A stretch of 64,000 nucleotides of DNA from an uncultured Succinivibrionaceae bacterium (GCA_944393045.1 CALXYT010000001.1:106734-170733); one strand, 5' to 3'; positions 37,965 through 51,187 are shown, counted from the stretch's first letter. A program made the numbers and translations. Notes: generated from the sequence alone by a model not told the origin.

Positions 37965-40900
37965 TTAATCTAAAGCTTTAAGCCATAGCTTATAGTTTTC
38001 CTGTACTTTATCGAGTAAATCAGTTAAATCTAAAAATTCGGGTTCTAAATCATCAACACTGCTACCAGTCTTTAATCCTTCTTCAATAACGTTACAAACA
38101 GTTTTAATAACCTTTATACCACAGTAAACAGAACCTCCAGCAAGTTTATGAACTTTTGGGGCTAAGTCTTTCGGGGTATAGTTTTGGCGCTCTTTGATAA
38201 CTTTTTGCATCTCTGGTATAGTTTCAATAAAGAGATTAAGCATTTCTTTAGCTAGTGATTTTTTATTGGCGCATTGTTTAAGTGCTAATTGCACATTCCA
38301 AATTTTACCCTTTGAGGTATCTCCTGGAATATTAGTAGTATCATTGCTTGTTACAGGAGGTTGTTTTATAACTTTTTGTTTTTTATCAGTAGATGCTACC
38401 TTTGGGGTAGATATTTTTTTGTGGGGTGCCAAAGCTTGAGTAGCTGTTTTTACTAGAGGAGTGTTTCTGGTGCAGTATTTATTAATTAAACTTATTAAGT
38501 CTTGCTCTTCTAAAGGTTTAGCTAAAACATCACTCATACCTTGCGTAATAAAGCGTTCTTGTTCTTCCTTAATAACTAATGCTGTTACAGCCACAATTGG
38601 GGTTTTAGCGTTATTGCTATTTTGACGAATAGTTTTCATGGTAGTTACGCCATCGATATCAGGCATTTGAATATCCATAAAAATTAAGTCAAATTCCGTA
38701 TGTGAACATAATTCAATTGCCTGATGCCCATTCATGGCGGTATAGACATCTGTTACTATATCAGAAAGTAAGGTTTTAATAAGTAGTAAATTAGCCTCAT
38801 TATCATCAACGGCTAATACGGTAGCTTTAATAAGCTCTTTACTGTTTTGAGTAGTAACAGTACTTAAATTATTGTTACTTGGCTCTTTTGGAATAGAGAT
38901 ATTTTTAGTACTAGTTGTAGTAGGTACCTTAGCTATTTTTAGGGTAGTTATTTGTGCACGTTGATTGTTTATATAATTAGCATCGGTTAAAGCGGTTAAG
39001 AGGCGAGATGGCATTACAGGCTTTGAGATAATGCAGATTTTTTCTGATAATTCCAAAATTGCAGGATCTATATCAAGAGAATTTACAGCAATAATAAAGC
39101 GTTTAATGTTATTACTTGCAATAGAGGAGAACTCTACCATAAATTTATTAAAGTCAAAGTCTTTAGCCAGCCCTACGATAACATAATCTACTTCATTTTT
39201 ATCACCTAAGGTGTTTATAGGTGTTAAGGAGGACATGGGAACACATTGCATTTCCCATTCGGTAAGTATTGAGGTAAGAGATGCTCTAACCCAGGTATTA
39301 GTTTCAACTACGGCAATACGTTTATTGTGTAAGAGATGAATCATTGGATTGATTTGTTCAAGCTGCGTAATGGTGCGTTCAAGGATAATATTAAAACTAA
39401 AAGTTGAACCTTGACCTTGGGTAGATTGTAGTTTAATAGCACCATGCATTTGCTCAATTAAGTGTTTAGTAATTACTAGCCCTAAGCCTGTACCACCGTA
39501 TTTGCGGGAAATAGAGCTATCAGCCTGGGTAAAGGCGGTAAATAATTGATCTTGTTGCGCTTTACTAATTCCAATGCCAGTATCTTTTACTACAAATAAT
39601 AGTTCAATTTGATTGCGTTGAGCTTCTTTTGATTCTATTACTGAAATTTCTAATGACACGTTGCCTTGCTGAGTGAATTTTAATGAATTGCCTAATAGAT
39701 TAGTTAAGATTTGCCCTAAACGAATAGGGTCACCAATTACGGAATCATGAACATTTTGGGCAATAGTAACAGTTAATTCTATTCCTTTAGTATGTGCTGT
39801 TGGTGATAAAAGATTAACTGTATCATAGCATACGCGGCGAACAGAAAAAGGAATAGATTCTAAAGTAAGTTTACGAGATTCAAGTTTAGTAAAATCAAGA
39901 ATGTTATTAACAATACTTAGTAAATTTTTAGCACTTCTCTCAATTGTTTGTAGATATTCTACTTGCTCTTTGGTAAGGATGGTTTTATTAAGCTGTCTGG
40001 TAAAACCAAGAATACCATTTAATGGTGTTCTTAATTCATGTGACATATTGGCTAAGAATTCATTTTTGATTTTGGCACTTTCTTCAGCATCGTTTTTAGC
40101 GATGGCAAGTGCATCTTCTACTTCCTTAAGTTTATCAATTTTTTGGTGTAAATCATTAGTTGCCGTATCTACATTAAACTGCATTTCATTATGAAATTCC
40201 CCCATGGTATAAACCATAGAGTTTATATAGGAGCGCAATCTTTCAAGTTCACCATGCATAATGCCATGCACTTTAACATTAACGTTGCCATCTTTAATTT
40301 CATGAATTACAGAGCTTATACGATTTATTGGGTCGATAATAATTCTAATTAAAGTTGTTCCAAAGCAAAACGCAATAAAAATACCTAATATAGATAAGAT
40401 TACGGAGTAAAAAATATTGGTATAAGTACTTAAAACTAATGGACCATTAAGATAGTAGATACAAATATACCCTACTAACTGACGAGGATAGGAAATTTTG
40501 GGGTTAGCAAAGACAATATCGATATTACGTTCGGTTGCAATCTTATTAGGAATTTTTGCAGAAGGACCATAGAGAGTAAGTAGACTTTCATTATCATAGG
40601 CATAGATAGGCATGCGCATGATTAGACCGTCACTTGTGTACTGCACACTCTCGGCTACTTGTATATACTCATTTTCTTCAGGTTTAAGTTTAAATAAGTT
40701 GTTTTCTGGGATAGTGGTAGTAGTTGCTAATAATTTATTATATTGGTCAAAAACAGCAACTGCTAAAACATAACGAGAGTTATTTCGTACACTTTCATTT
40801 ATTAAACCTTGCAATAGCGGAAGATTATTTTGGGTTATCGCAAAACTTGCTGAGGTACTAAGAGGACTAAGAATTGTTTTACTTTTTTCTATAAGTGTCT

Positions 40901-41015
40901 CATTTAAGTTGGTGTATTTTTGGAGTGAGAAAAAGCCAGTCATCGCACAGCCAATTAGTAATGCTGGTATAATAGAATAAAGAATGATTCTGGTTTTAAG
41001 ACCAAGTCCGTTCAT
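37965..41015 (-). CDS. barA: Hybrid sensor histidine kinase BarA
   Basis: A 1016-residue tripartite kinase from ATG 41015 (GAGG six bases upstream; a TTG further up is less likely). Order: membrane segment (about 8-30), periplasmic sensor domain, second membrane segment (about 200-222), HAMP, HisKA with His326 (NMSHELRTPLN), ATPase domain, a degenerate receiver-like middle region, a receiver with Asp781 (FMDIQMPD) and an Hpt with His956 (VHKLAGGS). BarA phosphorylates UvrY, which drives CsrA-antagonist small RNAs. Adjacent divergent rlmD and downstream relA match E. coli. csrA lies at the end of the window. Confidence 0.92.
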   Translation of the reverse strand: MNGLGLKTRIILYSIIPALLIGCAMTGFFSLQKYTNLNETLIEKSKTILSPLSTSASFAITQNNLPLLQGLINESVRNNSRYVLAVAVFDQYNKLLATTTTIPENNLFKLKPEENEYIQVAESVQYTSDGLIMRMPIYAYDNESLLTLYGPSAKIPNKIATERNIDIVFANPKISYPRQLVGYICIYYLNGPLVLSTYTNIFYSVILSILGIFIAFCFGTTLIRIIIDPINRISSVIHEIKDGNVNVKVHGIMHGELERLRSYINSMVYTMGEFHNEMQFNVDTATNDLHQKIDKLKEVEDALAIAKNDAEESAKIKNEFLANMSHELRTPLNGILGFTRQLNKTILTKEQVEYLQTIERSAKNLLSIVNNILDFTKLESRKLTLESIPFSVRRVCYDTVNLLSPTAHTKGIELTVTIAQNVHDSVIGDPIRLGQILTNLLGNSLKFTQQGNVSLEISVIESKEAQRNQIELLFVVKDTGIGISKAQQDQLFTAFTQADSSISRKYGGTGLGLVITKHLIEQMHGAIKLQSTQGQGSTFSFNIILERTITQLEQINPMIHLLHNKRIAVVETNTWVRASLTSILTEWEMQCVPMSSLTPINTLGDKNEVDYVIVGLAKDFDFNKFMVEFSSIASNNIKRFIIAVNSLDIDPAILELSEKICIISKPVMPSRLLTALTDANYINNQRAQITTLKIAKVPTTTSTKNISIPKEPSNNNLSTVTTQNSKELIKATVLAVDDNEANLLLIKTLLSDIVTDVYTAMNGHQAIELCSHTEFDLIFMDIQMPDIDGVTTMKTIRQNSNNAKTPIVAVTALVIKEEQERFITQGMSDVLAKPLEEQDLISLINKYCTRNTPLVKTATQALAPHKKISTPKVASTDKKQKVIKQPPVTSNDTTNIPGDTSKGKIWNVQLALKQCANKKSLAKEMLNLFIETIPEMQKVIKERQNYTPKDLAPKVHKLAGGSVYCGIKVIKTVCNVIEEGLKTGSSVDDLEPEFLDLTDLLDKVQENYKLWLKALD

Positions 41016-41155
41016 TTTTGCCTCGAAACTGCTAAAATTGTGCAACTAGTATATAATAGCCTAAAAGACAATGTAATATTGTAACAGTAATAGCTAGTTT
41101 TAACTATTTTTTAAATACTGAAATTTGAATTATTCCCTTACAAAAGAGAGCAACT

Positions 41156-42523
41156 ATGGTTCAATTTTTTAAACCAAAACAAAAGGAAGTATCTACTAAA
41201 CATTTTGCGTTAACTATCTTAGATTTAGATATGAAAGGACGAGGGGTGGGTAAAGCAAATAATGTTACCTGGTTTGTTAAGGGGGCTCTTGCTGGCGAAG
41301 AAGTTATTGTTCGAGCCATTGATGTTAAAAAAAATATCGGTAATGCTGAGTTAATAAGTATAAAACGTAGAAGTCCTGCACGCATAAAAAGTATTTGTGA
41401 AAATTCAGACAAGTGTGGAGGTTGTTCTTTACTGCATATGACTTTAGAAGAAGAACTCAACGCTAAAGTTAATGGCATAAAGAAAATTTTTAAAAAGCAA
41501 TTTGGTCATGTTCTTATTCCTATTGATGCGCAAGTTGCTCTTTGTGAAAGTGGTTATCGTAGAGTTGCTCGCTTATCAATACAAGCTGACCGTAAAGAAT
41601 TTCATATAGGTTTTAGGGAAGCTTATGGCAAAAAGGTGGTAGAAATACCAACTTGCCCTGTAATGCTTGAGAGTATTTCTAAGCTTATTACTCCTTTAAG
41701 AGCAATGTATAAACATTTATCAAACTTTAAATTGGTAGGTCATATTGAGCTTGTTGATGCTAAACCGAAACCTCTGGTGCTTTTTAGGTGTATTAATAAA
41801 CTTACAGATGCTGATCTTGAGTTAATTAGAAGTTTTGCAAAAGAGCAAGGGGTAATTGCTTATACTCTTACCCATTATGAAAAACAAAAAAATGAGCTTG
41901 AGGATAGAGAAGTTATTGAGGTATTAAATCCAGAGGCTCTTGAAGGTAATGAAAAACCTTATTATGAATTATTAGGTTTAAAGGTATCATTTTTACCTAA
42001 TGATTTTATTCAAATAAATCAGCAAATGAATGAATCTTTAGTAAAGAAAGCTTTAGAGTATTTAGCTTTAAATGATAATGATGAGGTACTAGATTTATTT
42101 TGTGGGGTAGGTAATTTTTCCTTACCGATAGCCCAAAAAGCCAAACATGTTTATGGCATTGAGGGCGTATGGGACATGGTTAAGGCAGGAACTTTAAATG
42201 CAGAGCTTAATGGTTTAACTAATCTTGAGTTTTGTGTACATAATCTTGATGAGGATTTTGAAAAAACTAAGTGGGCTAATAGTAAAGTAACTAAAGCTTT
42301 AATGGATCCTGGTAGATCAGGTGGACAAAAGGTTGTTACATATTTAGCTAAACGACAAATTGAAACTATTGTTTATGTTTCATGTAATCCTTTAACGTTA
42401 GTGCGAGACTTAGAGGTGTTATTAAATAAAGGGTATGAAATAAAGAAGTGGAGCGTATTTGATATGTTCCCAAGAACTGAACATGTCGAAATGATTTGTT
42501 TACTTACCAGAAAAGACACCTAA
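41156..42523 (+). CDS. rlmD: 23S rRNA (uracil-5-)-methyltransferase RlmD
   Basis: A 455-residue enzyme. TRAM domain first, then the iron-sulfur cluster Cys (CENSDKCGGCS), the SAM-binding DLFCGVGNFSLPIA and the catalytic Cys in YVSCNPLTLVRDL. It methylates U1939 of 23S rRNA. Divergent from barA with a 140-base gap, as in E. coli. The ATG follows AAGAGAG. A decayed DUF1848 gene follows. Confidence 0.94.
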   Translation: MVQFFKPKQKEVSTKHFALTILDLDMKGRGVGKANNVTWFVKGALAGEEVIVRAIDVKKNIGNAELISIKRRSPARIKSICENSDKCGGCSLLHMTLEEELNAKVNGIKKIFKKQFGHVLIPIDAQVALCESGYRRVARLSIQADRKEFHIGFREAYGKKVVEIPTCPVMLESISKLITPLRAMYKHLSNFKLVGHIELVDAKPKPLVLFRCINKLTDADLELIRSFAKEQGVIAYTLTHYEKQKNELEDREVIEVLNPEALEGNEKPYYELLGLKVSFLPNDFIQINQQMNESLVKKALEYLALNDNDEVLDLFCGVGNFSLPIAQKAKHVYGIEGVWDMVKAGTLNAELNGLTNLEFCVHNLDEDFEKTKWANSKVTKALMDPGRSGGQKVVTYLAKRQIETIVYVSCNPLTLVRDLEVLLNKGYEIKKWSVFDMFPRTEHVEMICLLTRKDT

Positions 42524-42605
42524 AAAATTACGTAATATTAAGCTTTTGTTAGGTAGCTTATTACCAGAAGCTTTTTTATGGAGCATTAAAGATAGAGGTT
42601 TTGGT

Positions 42606-43578
42606 TTGATAATTAGTGCAAGTCGCCGAACTGATATTCCTGTATTTTACGTTAACTGGTTTTTTAATAGATTAAAAGAGGGAGGCGTGCTTGTGCCTAA
42701 TCCTTTTAATCCAAAGCAGGTAAGTAAGATAAGTCTTAAGCCTAATGATGTAGAGGCAATAGTATTTTGGACTAAAAATGTAGCTCCAATGTTACCGTAC
42801 TAAGAAGAACTTAAAGACTATAAGTATTATTTTTCAGTTTACCATAACGCCTTATGAAAATGAGCTAGAAAGATTTATACCCAATAAAGTAGAGGTGATT
42901 ATCCCTGCATTTAAGCAATTAGCTCGAAAAATTGGGCCTGGTAAAATAATATGGCGTTATGACCCAATATTTATTTCAGCTAAGTATACTCTTTCCTATC
43001 ACATTGAAAAATTTGCCTCTTTAGCTAAAACTTTAAGCCCTTATACTAAAAAATGCATTGTGAGTTTTTTAGATTTATACGCTAAAATAGCTACAAAAAT
43101 GCAAAAGCTAAATATCAAAAAAGTAAGCAATGAGGAAATTTTTACTTTAATGCGGTACTATGCAGTTATTAGTAAAGAATATGGACTAGTATTAGAAACT
43201 TGCGCAGAATTATGGGATTTTGCAACTTTAGGTATTGTGCATGGCAGTTGCATCGATAAAGAGTTATTAACGCAAATTTGTGGTAAAGAATTAAACTTAA
43301 TAAAAGATAAAACGCAAAGACCACTTTGCGGTTGTATGGCAAGTGTAGATATTGGTTCTTATAACTCTTGCGCTAATGGCTGTTTATATTGTTATGCTAA
43401 TGGTAATTTTAAAAATCTCTGAATTGTGGATCGGTGTTCTAGTTGTTTATATTGTTATGCTAATGGTAATTTTAAAAATACACTAAATAATATTAAGCTT
43501 CATAATCCAAAAAGTTCGGCTCTGCTAGGAACAATATCACCTAATGTAATAATAAAAGAGCGTAAAGTTAAAAAGTAA
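42606..43578 (+). pseudogene. Broken DUF1848 family gene
   Basis: The product resembles DUF1848 proteins (ISASRRTDIP, PFNPKQVSKISL, then LCGCMASVDIGSYNSC and GCLYCYAN). Three lesions occur. The in-frame TAA at 42801-42803 falls where a sense codon is expected. One extra T in a TTTT run (42831-42834) shifts the frame, after which the family sequence resumes in frame (QFTITPYENE). A TGA at 43420-43422 lies within a duplication. The original start is probably the TTG at 42606, with AGAGG upstream. The complete relative would be about 300 residues. Confidence 0.82.
43381..43479 (+). repeat. Direct repeat in the DUF1848 pseudogene
   Basis: The 36-base block at 43381-43416 recurs exactly at 43444-43479, a period of 63 bases (21 codons). 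It duplicates the CLYCYANGNFKN-coding segment. The second copy continues into the natural C-terminus (NNIKLHNPKSS). This looks like a tandem duplication whose spacer later gained a stop. Confidence 0.85.
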
Positions 43579-43583
43579 TAAAA

Positions 43584-43611
43584 AAGCCATAAGAGAAAAA
43601 TCTTATGGCTT
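43584..43611 (-). terminator. Terminator of the alcohol dehydrogenase gene
   Basis: AAGCCATAAGA (43584-43594) and TCTTATGGCTT (43601-43611) form a perfect 11-base stem. On the minus strand a run of Ts follows, so it ends the adh message. Confidence 0.85.
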
Positions 43612-43637
43612 AGTAATATGAAATTTTTATATGCTTA

Positions 43638-44807
43638 TTATAGGCACATAGTTAAAATACGTTCAATGGCAGTAGCATTTAAAGGTTTAAAGCCATGAAT
43701 TACATTATTTTGGCAAGCCTTTTTAGCCATAATTGCTATTTTGCTATCATCGATATTTAAATCGCTTAGCTGACTCTTAAGTGCGCAGGTCTTAAAGAAG
43801 AAATCACTTAGGCGTTTAATCCCCTCGTTAGCTATTTCCTTAGGATCTGTCAAGTTGTCTACCATAAAGACATTTTTAGCAAAGTCTACGTATTTTGGTA
43901 GTGTGCTTTCATCTAGGCAATATTCTAGGAATCTTGGAGTAATGATAGCTAAGCCGTGACCATGAGTAATATCATAAAAAGCTGATAATTCATGTTCAAT
44001 AGGGTGACATGACCATTCTTGCGCACGCCCCCCATCAATAAAACCATTTATTGCCCAAGAGCTTGCCCACATAATATTAGCTCTTGCTTCATAATTTGTA
44101 GGATCTTTAAGAGCAATAGGAGTATATTTAATAATAGTTTTCATGAGTATTTCCATGAAACTATCGAGCATATACATTCCCTTACTCATATTAAAGTAAA
44201 CTTCCATAATATGGCTAAGGATATCAGCACTACCACAAGCTGTTTGATATGGACTTACAGAATAGGTTATAGTTGGATCTAAGAAGGACACTTTTGGTAA
44301 AAGAGGTTTTTCAATTCTACAAAGTTTCTCATTAGTTTCAAAATTAGATATTACCCCACCGGCATCCATTTCAGAACCTGTGGCAGCAATAGTTAATACT
44401 GTCAGTAATGGTAGAGCTTTTGTTATTGGTTCTTGTTTGCTATTGAAAAAATCCCAAGGGTCATGATCAACTAATGCGCCTGCTGCAATAAATTTTGAAG
44501 CATCAATAGTAGAGCCGCCACCAACTGCAAGCACAACATCAACATTATGTTCTTTACAGATTTTTACGCCTTCACGCACGGAATCTATTCTTGGGTTTGG
44601 GGCTATATTGGCAAGTTCAAAAATTTCAACATTTGCTTTTTTTAATTGAGCAATGATTTTATCGTATAGACCTGTTTTTTTAATGGAACCACCACCATAA
44701 GTAAGTAATACTCTTTTTCCGTAATTAGTAATTTCAGTACTTATATTGGTTATTTGATTTTCCCCAAAATATACTTTGGTAGGAATATGGTAGATAAAAT
44801 TATTCAT
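43638..44807 (-). CDS. Iron-containing alcohol dehydrogenase, YqhD/butanol-dehydrogenase type
   Basis: A 389-residue enzyme. The coenzyme loop is YGGGSIKKTG, with GGGSTIDASK further in; metal ligands are seen in SADILSHIMEVYF and in CHPIEHELSAFYDITHGHG. The size and pattern fit NADPH-dependent butanol/aldehyde reductases such as YqhD. It probably reduces aldehydes in fermentation or detoxification. It is an insert between rlmD and relA, relative to E. coli. A terminator follows; upstream is AAGGAT. Confidence 0.92.
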   Translation of the reverse strand: MNNFIYHIPTKVYFGENQITNISTEITNYGKRVLLTYGGGSIKKTGLYDKIIAQLKKANVEIFELANIAPNPRIDSVREGVKICKEHNVDVVLAVGGGSTIDASKFIAAGALVDHDPWDFFNSKQEPITKALPLLTVLTIAATGSEMDAGGVISNFETNEKLCRIEKPLLPKVSFLDPTITYSVSPYQTACGSADILSHIMEVYFNMSKGMYMLDSFMEILMKTIIKYTPIALKDPTNYEARANIMWASSWAINGFIDGGRAQEWSCHPIEHELSAFYDITHGHGLAIITPRFLEYCLDESTLPKYVDFAKNVFMVDNLTDPKEIANEGIKRLSDFFFKTCALKSQLSDLNIDDSKIAIMAKKACQNNVIHGFKPLNATAIERILTMCL

Positions 44808-45150
44808 AAGTCATTATCCTTAATTAAAGCTTAAGTTCTTAATGCTTGAAATAAGAAGCTCATAATTAAAATATAAGTGATAATTTTCTCTTAAGAAAGT
44901 AATCAGCAGTATTTTGTGGGCTTAAAAGGTCTTTATTTAGGAATTTTTTACGTAAGGTGAACTTTTACTGAAAAATTTGTCAAAGTGGTAAATGCCAAAA
45001 CTTAGAAAAAATTGCAAAAATATCCTAGTACTATAATACTTACTTAAAAATACTAAGATATATGTTATAATTGCCAGGTAATAGTTTTTCTTAGTGTTAA
45101 ATTATTATGTGCCTCATTATGCTCATACTTAATTATGTGGAATTAAGGTA
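44808..45150. promoter_or_regulatory. Divergent region; promoters for relA at 44959-44984 and 45063-45071
   Basis: This 343-base gap separates adh and relA. GAACTT (44959-44964), a 15-base spacer and TCAAA (44980-44984) resemble a sigma-E promoter pointing to relA. Nearer the gene, TGTTATAAT (45063-45071) is an extended -10. The same TGTTATAATTGCC string precedes alaS. No gene is seen. Confidence 0.5.
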
Positions 45151-47397
45151 ATGGTTGCTGTTCGTACTACACACGTAAAAGAAAATTTTGATTTTGATTC
45201 TTGGAAGAAAAATCTACCTCTAAAAGAAAGCGATATTGAAGAAATTGCTAGAGTCTATCATTACTGTCAAGATAATTTACCTGAATCAGTAGAAAATAGT
45301 GCTCGTTTAAGTAGACGTGCAGCTGAAATGATCGGTATCTTAGTTACGCTACACATGGATCTTGATAGTTATAAAGCTGCTATTTTATATCCTCATTTAG
45401 AAGAAAATTACTTTACTTTAGAACAAGCCAAAGAAATCTTTGGGGAGAGAACAGCCCATTTACTCCATAGTGTAAAAGTTATGGAGGCTATTAAGTTTTT
45501 ACAAAATTTATCGGCTAATCGCGTCTCCGATGCTCAAGTAGACACTGTAAGAAGAATGTTACTTGCTATGGTTGAGGATGTGCGTGCAGTAGTTATTAAA
45601 TTGGCCGAACGTATAGCAACACTTCGTGAGGTAAAAAACGCTGATGAAGAAACACGAGTTTTAGTAGCTAAAGAAATATCAAATATTTATGCTCCATTAG
45701 CTAACCGTTTAGGTATAGGTCAGCTTAAATGGGAACTTGAGGACTTGTCATTTCGTTATTTGCATCCTGAAATCTATATGCAAATTGCTCATTTGCTTGA
45801 TGAAAAGCGTATCGATAGGGAAAAGTATATTGAGGAATTTGTTAAAGATGTTAAGCAAAACCTTGAAAAAGAAGGGATTGTTGCAGAGGTTTACGGTAGA
45901 CCTAAGCATATTTTTAGCATCTGGCGCAAAATGCAAAAGAAGCATCTAAACTTTACTGATCTTTTTGATGTTAGAGCAGTTAGAATCATTGTTAAAAAAT
46001 TACAAGATTGCTACGCTGCCTTAGGTGTAGTGCATACTTTATATCATCATATTCCAAGAGAGTTTGATGATTATGTAGCTAACCCAAAACCTAATGGTTA
46101 TCAATCTATTCATACAGTGGTTTTAGGTCCTTTAGGAAAAACTGTTGAGATTCAAATTCGCACCGAAGATATGCATAAAAATGCCGAGCTTGGCGTGGCT
46201 GCGCATTGGAAATATAAAGAAGGTCCTAATCCTGGAGTTGATGCAGCTTACGAAGAAAGAATTGCGTGGTTACGTAAGCTTTTAGCATGGCAAGAGGATA
46301 TGGTGGAATCTGGCACCATTGTTGAGGAGTTTAAGAATCAAGTATTTGAAGATAGAGTATATGTCTTCACTCCTATGGGTGATGTTGTTGATTTACCACA
46401 AGGTGCTACACCATTAGATTTTGCTTATCAAATACATAGCATGATAGGTCATAGATGTATTGGGGCTAAAGTTGATGGTCGAATAGTGCCATTTACTTAT
46501 CAATTGCAAACTGGCGATCAAGTTGAATTATTAACCCAAAAAGAACCAAATCCAAGTAGAGATTGGCTTAATCCAAATAATGGCTTTATTAAGACTAGTA
46601 AAGCACGAGCAAAAATTGCTTCTTGGTTTAGAAAGGTTAATAAAGATAAGAATATCATCGCTGGTCGAGAAATAATTGAAAAAGAAATTGAACATCATGG
46701 GCTAGAAATTCCTCGTGAGAAGCTTTCATCTTTACTTAAAGAAGTTTTACATCGTTTTAATGTAAAAGATCATAATGATGTTTTTGCTGGAGTAGGTTCT
46801 GGTGATATACGTATTAATCAGCTTATTAATGTTTTAGAGGAATGCTTAAGTAAGTATAAAGAACAAAACGTTAAGGAAGATGAGCAGGAGCTTATTAAAT
46901 CTATTGAGCAAAAAGGACAAAATAGATTACAAAACGTTCGCAAGGAGGGTAAGTCACAAGTTATCGTAAATGGAGTAGGTAACTTAGTTTCTTATATGGC
47001 CAAGTGCTGTCAGCCAATACCTGGTGATAATATTATTGGTTTTATTACTCAAGGGCGTGGTGTATCAATTCATAGAGCAGATTGTGAACGTTTAAAAAAT
47101 TTAGCCAAAGTTAGTCCTGAACGTTTAGTTGAGGCGCAGTGGAATAATAGTTATTCCACAGGTTTTAGTATTACTGTTTGTATTGAGGCTAATGATAGAG
47201 CAGGGTTACTACGAGATATAACAACTATTATTGCTAATGAGAAGATTAATGTATTAGGTGTTCGTTCTCGTTCTAATACGGCAAAGCAACTAGCGCACAT
47301 CGATATCGATATGGAAGCATATAATATTGATGATCTTACAAGAATGCTTGCTAAGCTTAATCAATTACCAGATGTAATAAAGGCAAGGAGATTATAG
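45151..47397 (+). CDS. relA: (p)ppGpp synthetase RelA
   Basis: A 748-residue Rel protein, near the E. coli length. The N-terminal hydrolase region lacks the HD pair (LHMDLDSYKAAILY), so hydrolysis is not expected. The synthetase has the RelA-type acidic EFDD motif at 304-307 (IPREFDDYVANPKPNGYQSIHT), not the RxKD of SpoT-like enzymes. TGS (about 405-465) and ACT (C-terminal) domains follow. It senses uncharged tRNA on stalled ribosomes. No SpoT is in the window. The ATG has AAGG upstream. Confidence 0.95.
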   Translation: MVAVRTTHVKENFDFDSWKKNLPLKESDIEEIARVYHYCQDNLPESVENSARLSRRAAEMIGILVTLHMDLDSYKAAILYPHLEENYFTLEQAKEIFGERTAHLLHSVKVMEAIKFLQNLSANRVSDAQVDTVRRMLLAMVEDVRAVVIKLAERIATLREVKNADEETRVLVAKEISNIYAPLANRLGIGQLKWELEDLSFRYLHPEIYMQIAHLLDEKRIDREKYIEEFVKDVKQNLEKEGIVAEVYGRPKHIFSIWRKMQKKHLNFTDLFDVRAVRIIVKKLQDCYAALGVVHTLYHHIPREFDDYVANPKPNGYQSIHTVVLGPLGKTVEIQIRTEDMHKNAELGVAAHWKYKEGPNPGVDAAYEERIAWLRKLLAWQEDMVESGTIVEEFKNQVFEDRVYVFTPMGDVVDLPQGATPLDFAYQIHSMIGHRCIGAKVDGRIVPFTYQLQTGDQVELLTQKEPNPSRDWLNPNNGFIKTSKARAKIASWFRKVNKDKNIIAGREIIEKEIEHHGLEIPREKLSSLLKEVLHRFNVKDHNDVFAGVGSGDIRINQLINVLEECLSKYKEQNVKEDEQELIKSIEQKGQNRLQNVRKEGKSQVIVNGVGNLVSYMAKCCQPIPGDNIIGFITQGRGVSIHRADCERLKNLAKVSPERLVEAQWNNSYSTGFSITVCIEANDRAGLLRDITTIIANEKINVLGVRSRSNTAKQLAHIDIDMEAYNIDDLTRMLAKLNQLPDVIKARRL

Positions 47398-47484
47398 CCT
47401 TAAGCAATTTGGTAAAGTTTACTAAAAGTTAAAATAATTAGCTAAAATAGCTAATCTATGATAAAATGTGACTCCATAATTTAG

Positions 47485-47537
47485 ACAGCATTAGGGATAA
47501 ATAAAGTCTCATTGAATGAATGCTGTTTTTCTTTTTT
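47485..47537 (+). terminator. Terminator-like hairpin immediately before pyrG
   Basis: ACAGCATT (47485-47492) pairs with AATGCTGT (47519-47526), and TTTTCTTTTTT follows. It lies between the relA stop and the pyrG start with only 17 bases left to the ATG. It could end relA or act as an attenuator of pyrG. Confidence 0.6.
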
Positions 47538-47539
47538 AG

Positions 47540-49186
<1,647 letters not shown>

Positions 49187-49211
49187 TCACTACTTAATGT
49201 TCTAATAAAAG

Positions 49212-49242
49212 AAGGCTTATTAATGTAGTTAAGCCTTTTTTT
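49212..49242 (+). terminator. Terminator behind pyrG
   Basis: AAGGCTTA (49212-49219) with TAAGCCTT (49230-49237), then a T run. Confidence 0.87.
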
Positions 49243-49326
49243 CATAAAAGCAAAATCAAATATCTATTTTCCGAGTAAATTTCACGTAAAGTTTAGTTCT
49301 CTAAGAATAATCGTCATTTAAAATTA

Positions 49327-49355
49327 TTGTTTTTACCAATAAGTCAACGTATAAT
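49327..49355 (+). promoter_or_regulatory. Promoter of eno
   Basis: TTGTTT (49327-49332) and TATAAT (49350-49355) are 17 bases apart, giving a leader of about 95 bases before the eno ATG. The -10 is perfect and the -35 is good. Confidence 0.7.
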
Positions 49356-49400
49356 AACAGCAGTTAAAATTTGATTGGTGTATATAAATAAGACACCTAG

Positions 49401-50762
<1,362 letters not shown>

Positions 50763-50789
50763 TAATTTAACAATCAATATTGTTTAACG

Positions 50790-50825
50790 AAAAGGAGGGA
50801 GTAATCTCTCCTTTTTGCTTTTTTA
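50790..50825 (+). terminator. Terminator behind eno
   Basis: AAAAGGAGGGAG and CTCTCCTTTTT form a near-perfect stem around TAAT at 50790-50815, followed by more Ts. Confidence 0.82.
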
Positions 50826-50903
50826 TAGCTTTAAGAAGTTTTAGTGTGTAAAAAGTTAATAGTATCAACTATAATGTAGCTAAAATACAGGTGGTAACAT
50901 ATT

Positions 50904-51182
50904 ATGATTCGAGCAATTTATGTGTTTTTAGTTGTTATAGTGGTCTGTTTAGTAGTTTCTTATTTACAAGTAATAAGTGAAAATGCTCGTGCTAAAGAAG
51001 AACTTGGTATTGCTAAGGTTAATACTGAGAAACTTGAGCGTAGAAATGCTGTAATTAAAGAGCAAATAAAATCTTTACAAAACTTAAATTCCTTAGATAT
51101 CTATGAGGATTTAGCTCGCTCAAATTTAAGTTTTAAAAAAGAAGATGAAGTTTTTTACCGAGTTTATGGAGCAGAGGAGTAA
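50904..51182 (+). CDS. ftsB: Cell division protein FtsB
   Basis: A 92-residue protein with one N-terminal membrane segment (about residues 4-22) and a leucine-rich coiled coil (LERRNAVIKEQIKSLQNL). FtsB forms the FtsQBL complex in the divisome. It lies between eno and ispD as in E. coli. A -10-like TATAAT sits at 50870-50875. The gap to ispD is five bases, so they are likely co-transcribed. Confidence 0.9.
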   Translation: MIRAIYVFLVVIVVCLVVSYLQVISENARAKEELGIAKVNTEKLERRNAVIKEQIKSLQNLNSLDIYEDLARSNLSFKKEDEVFYRVYGAEE

Positions 51183-51187
51183 AAAAG

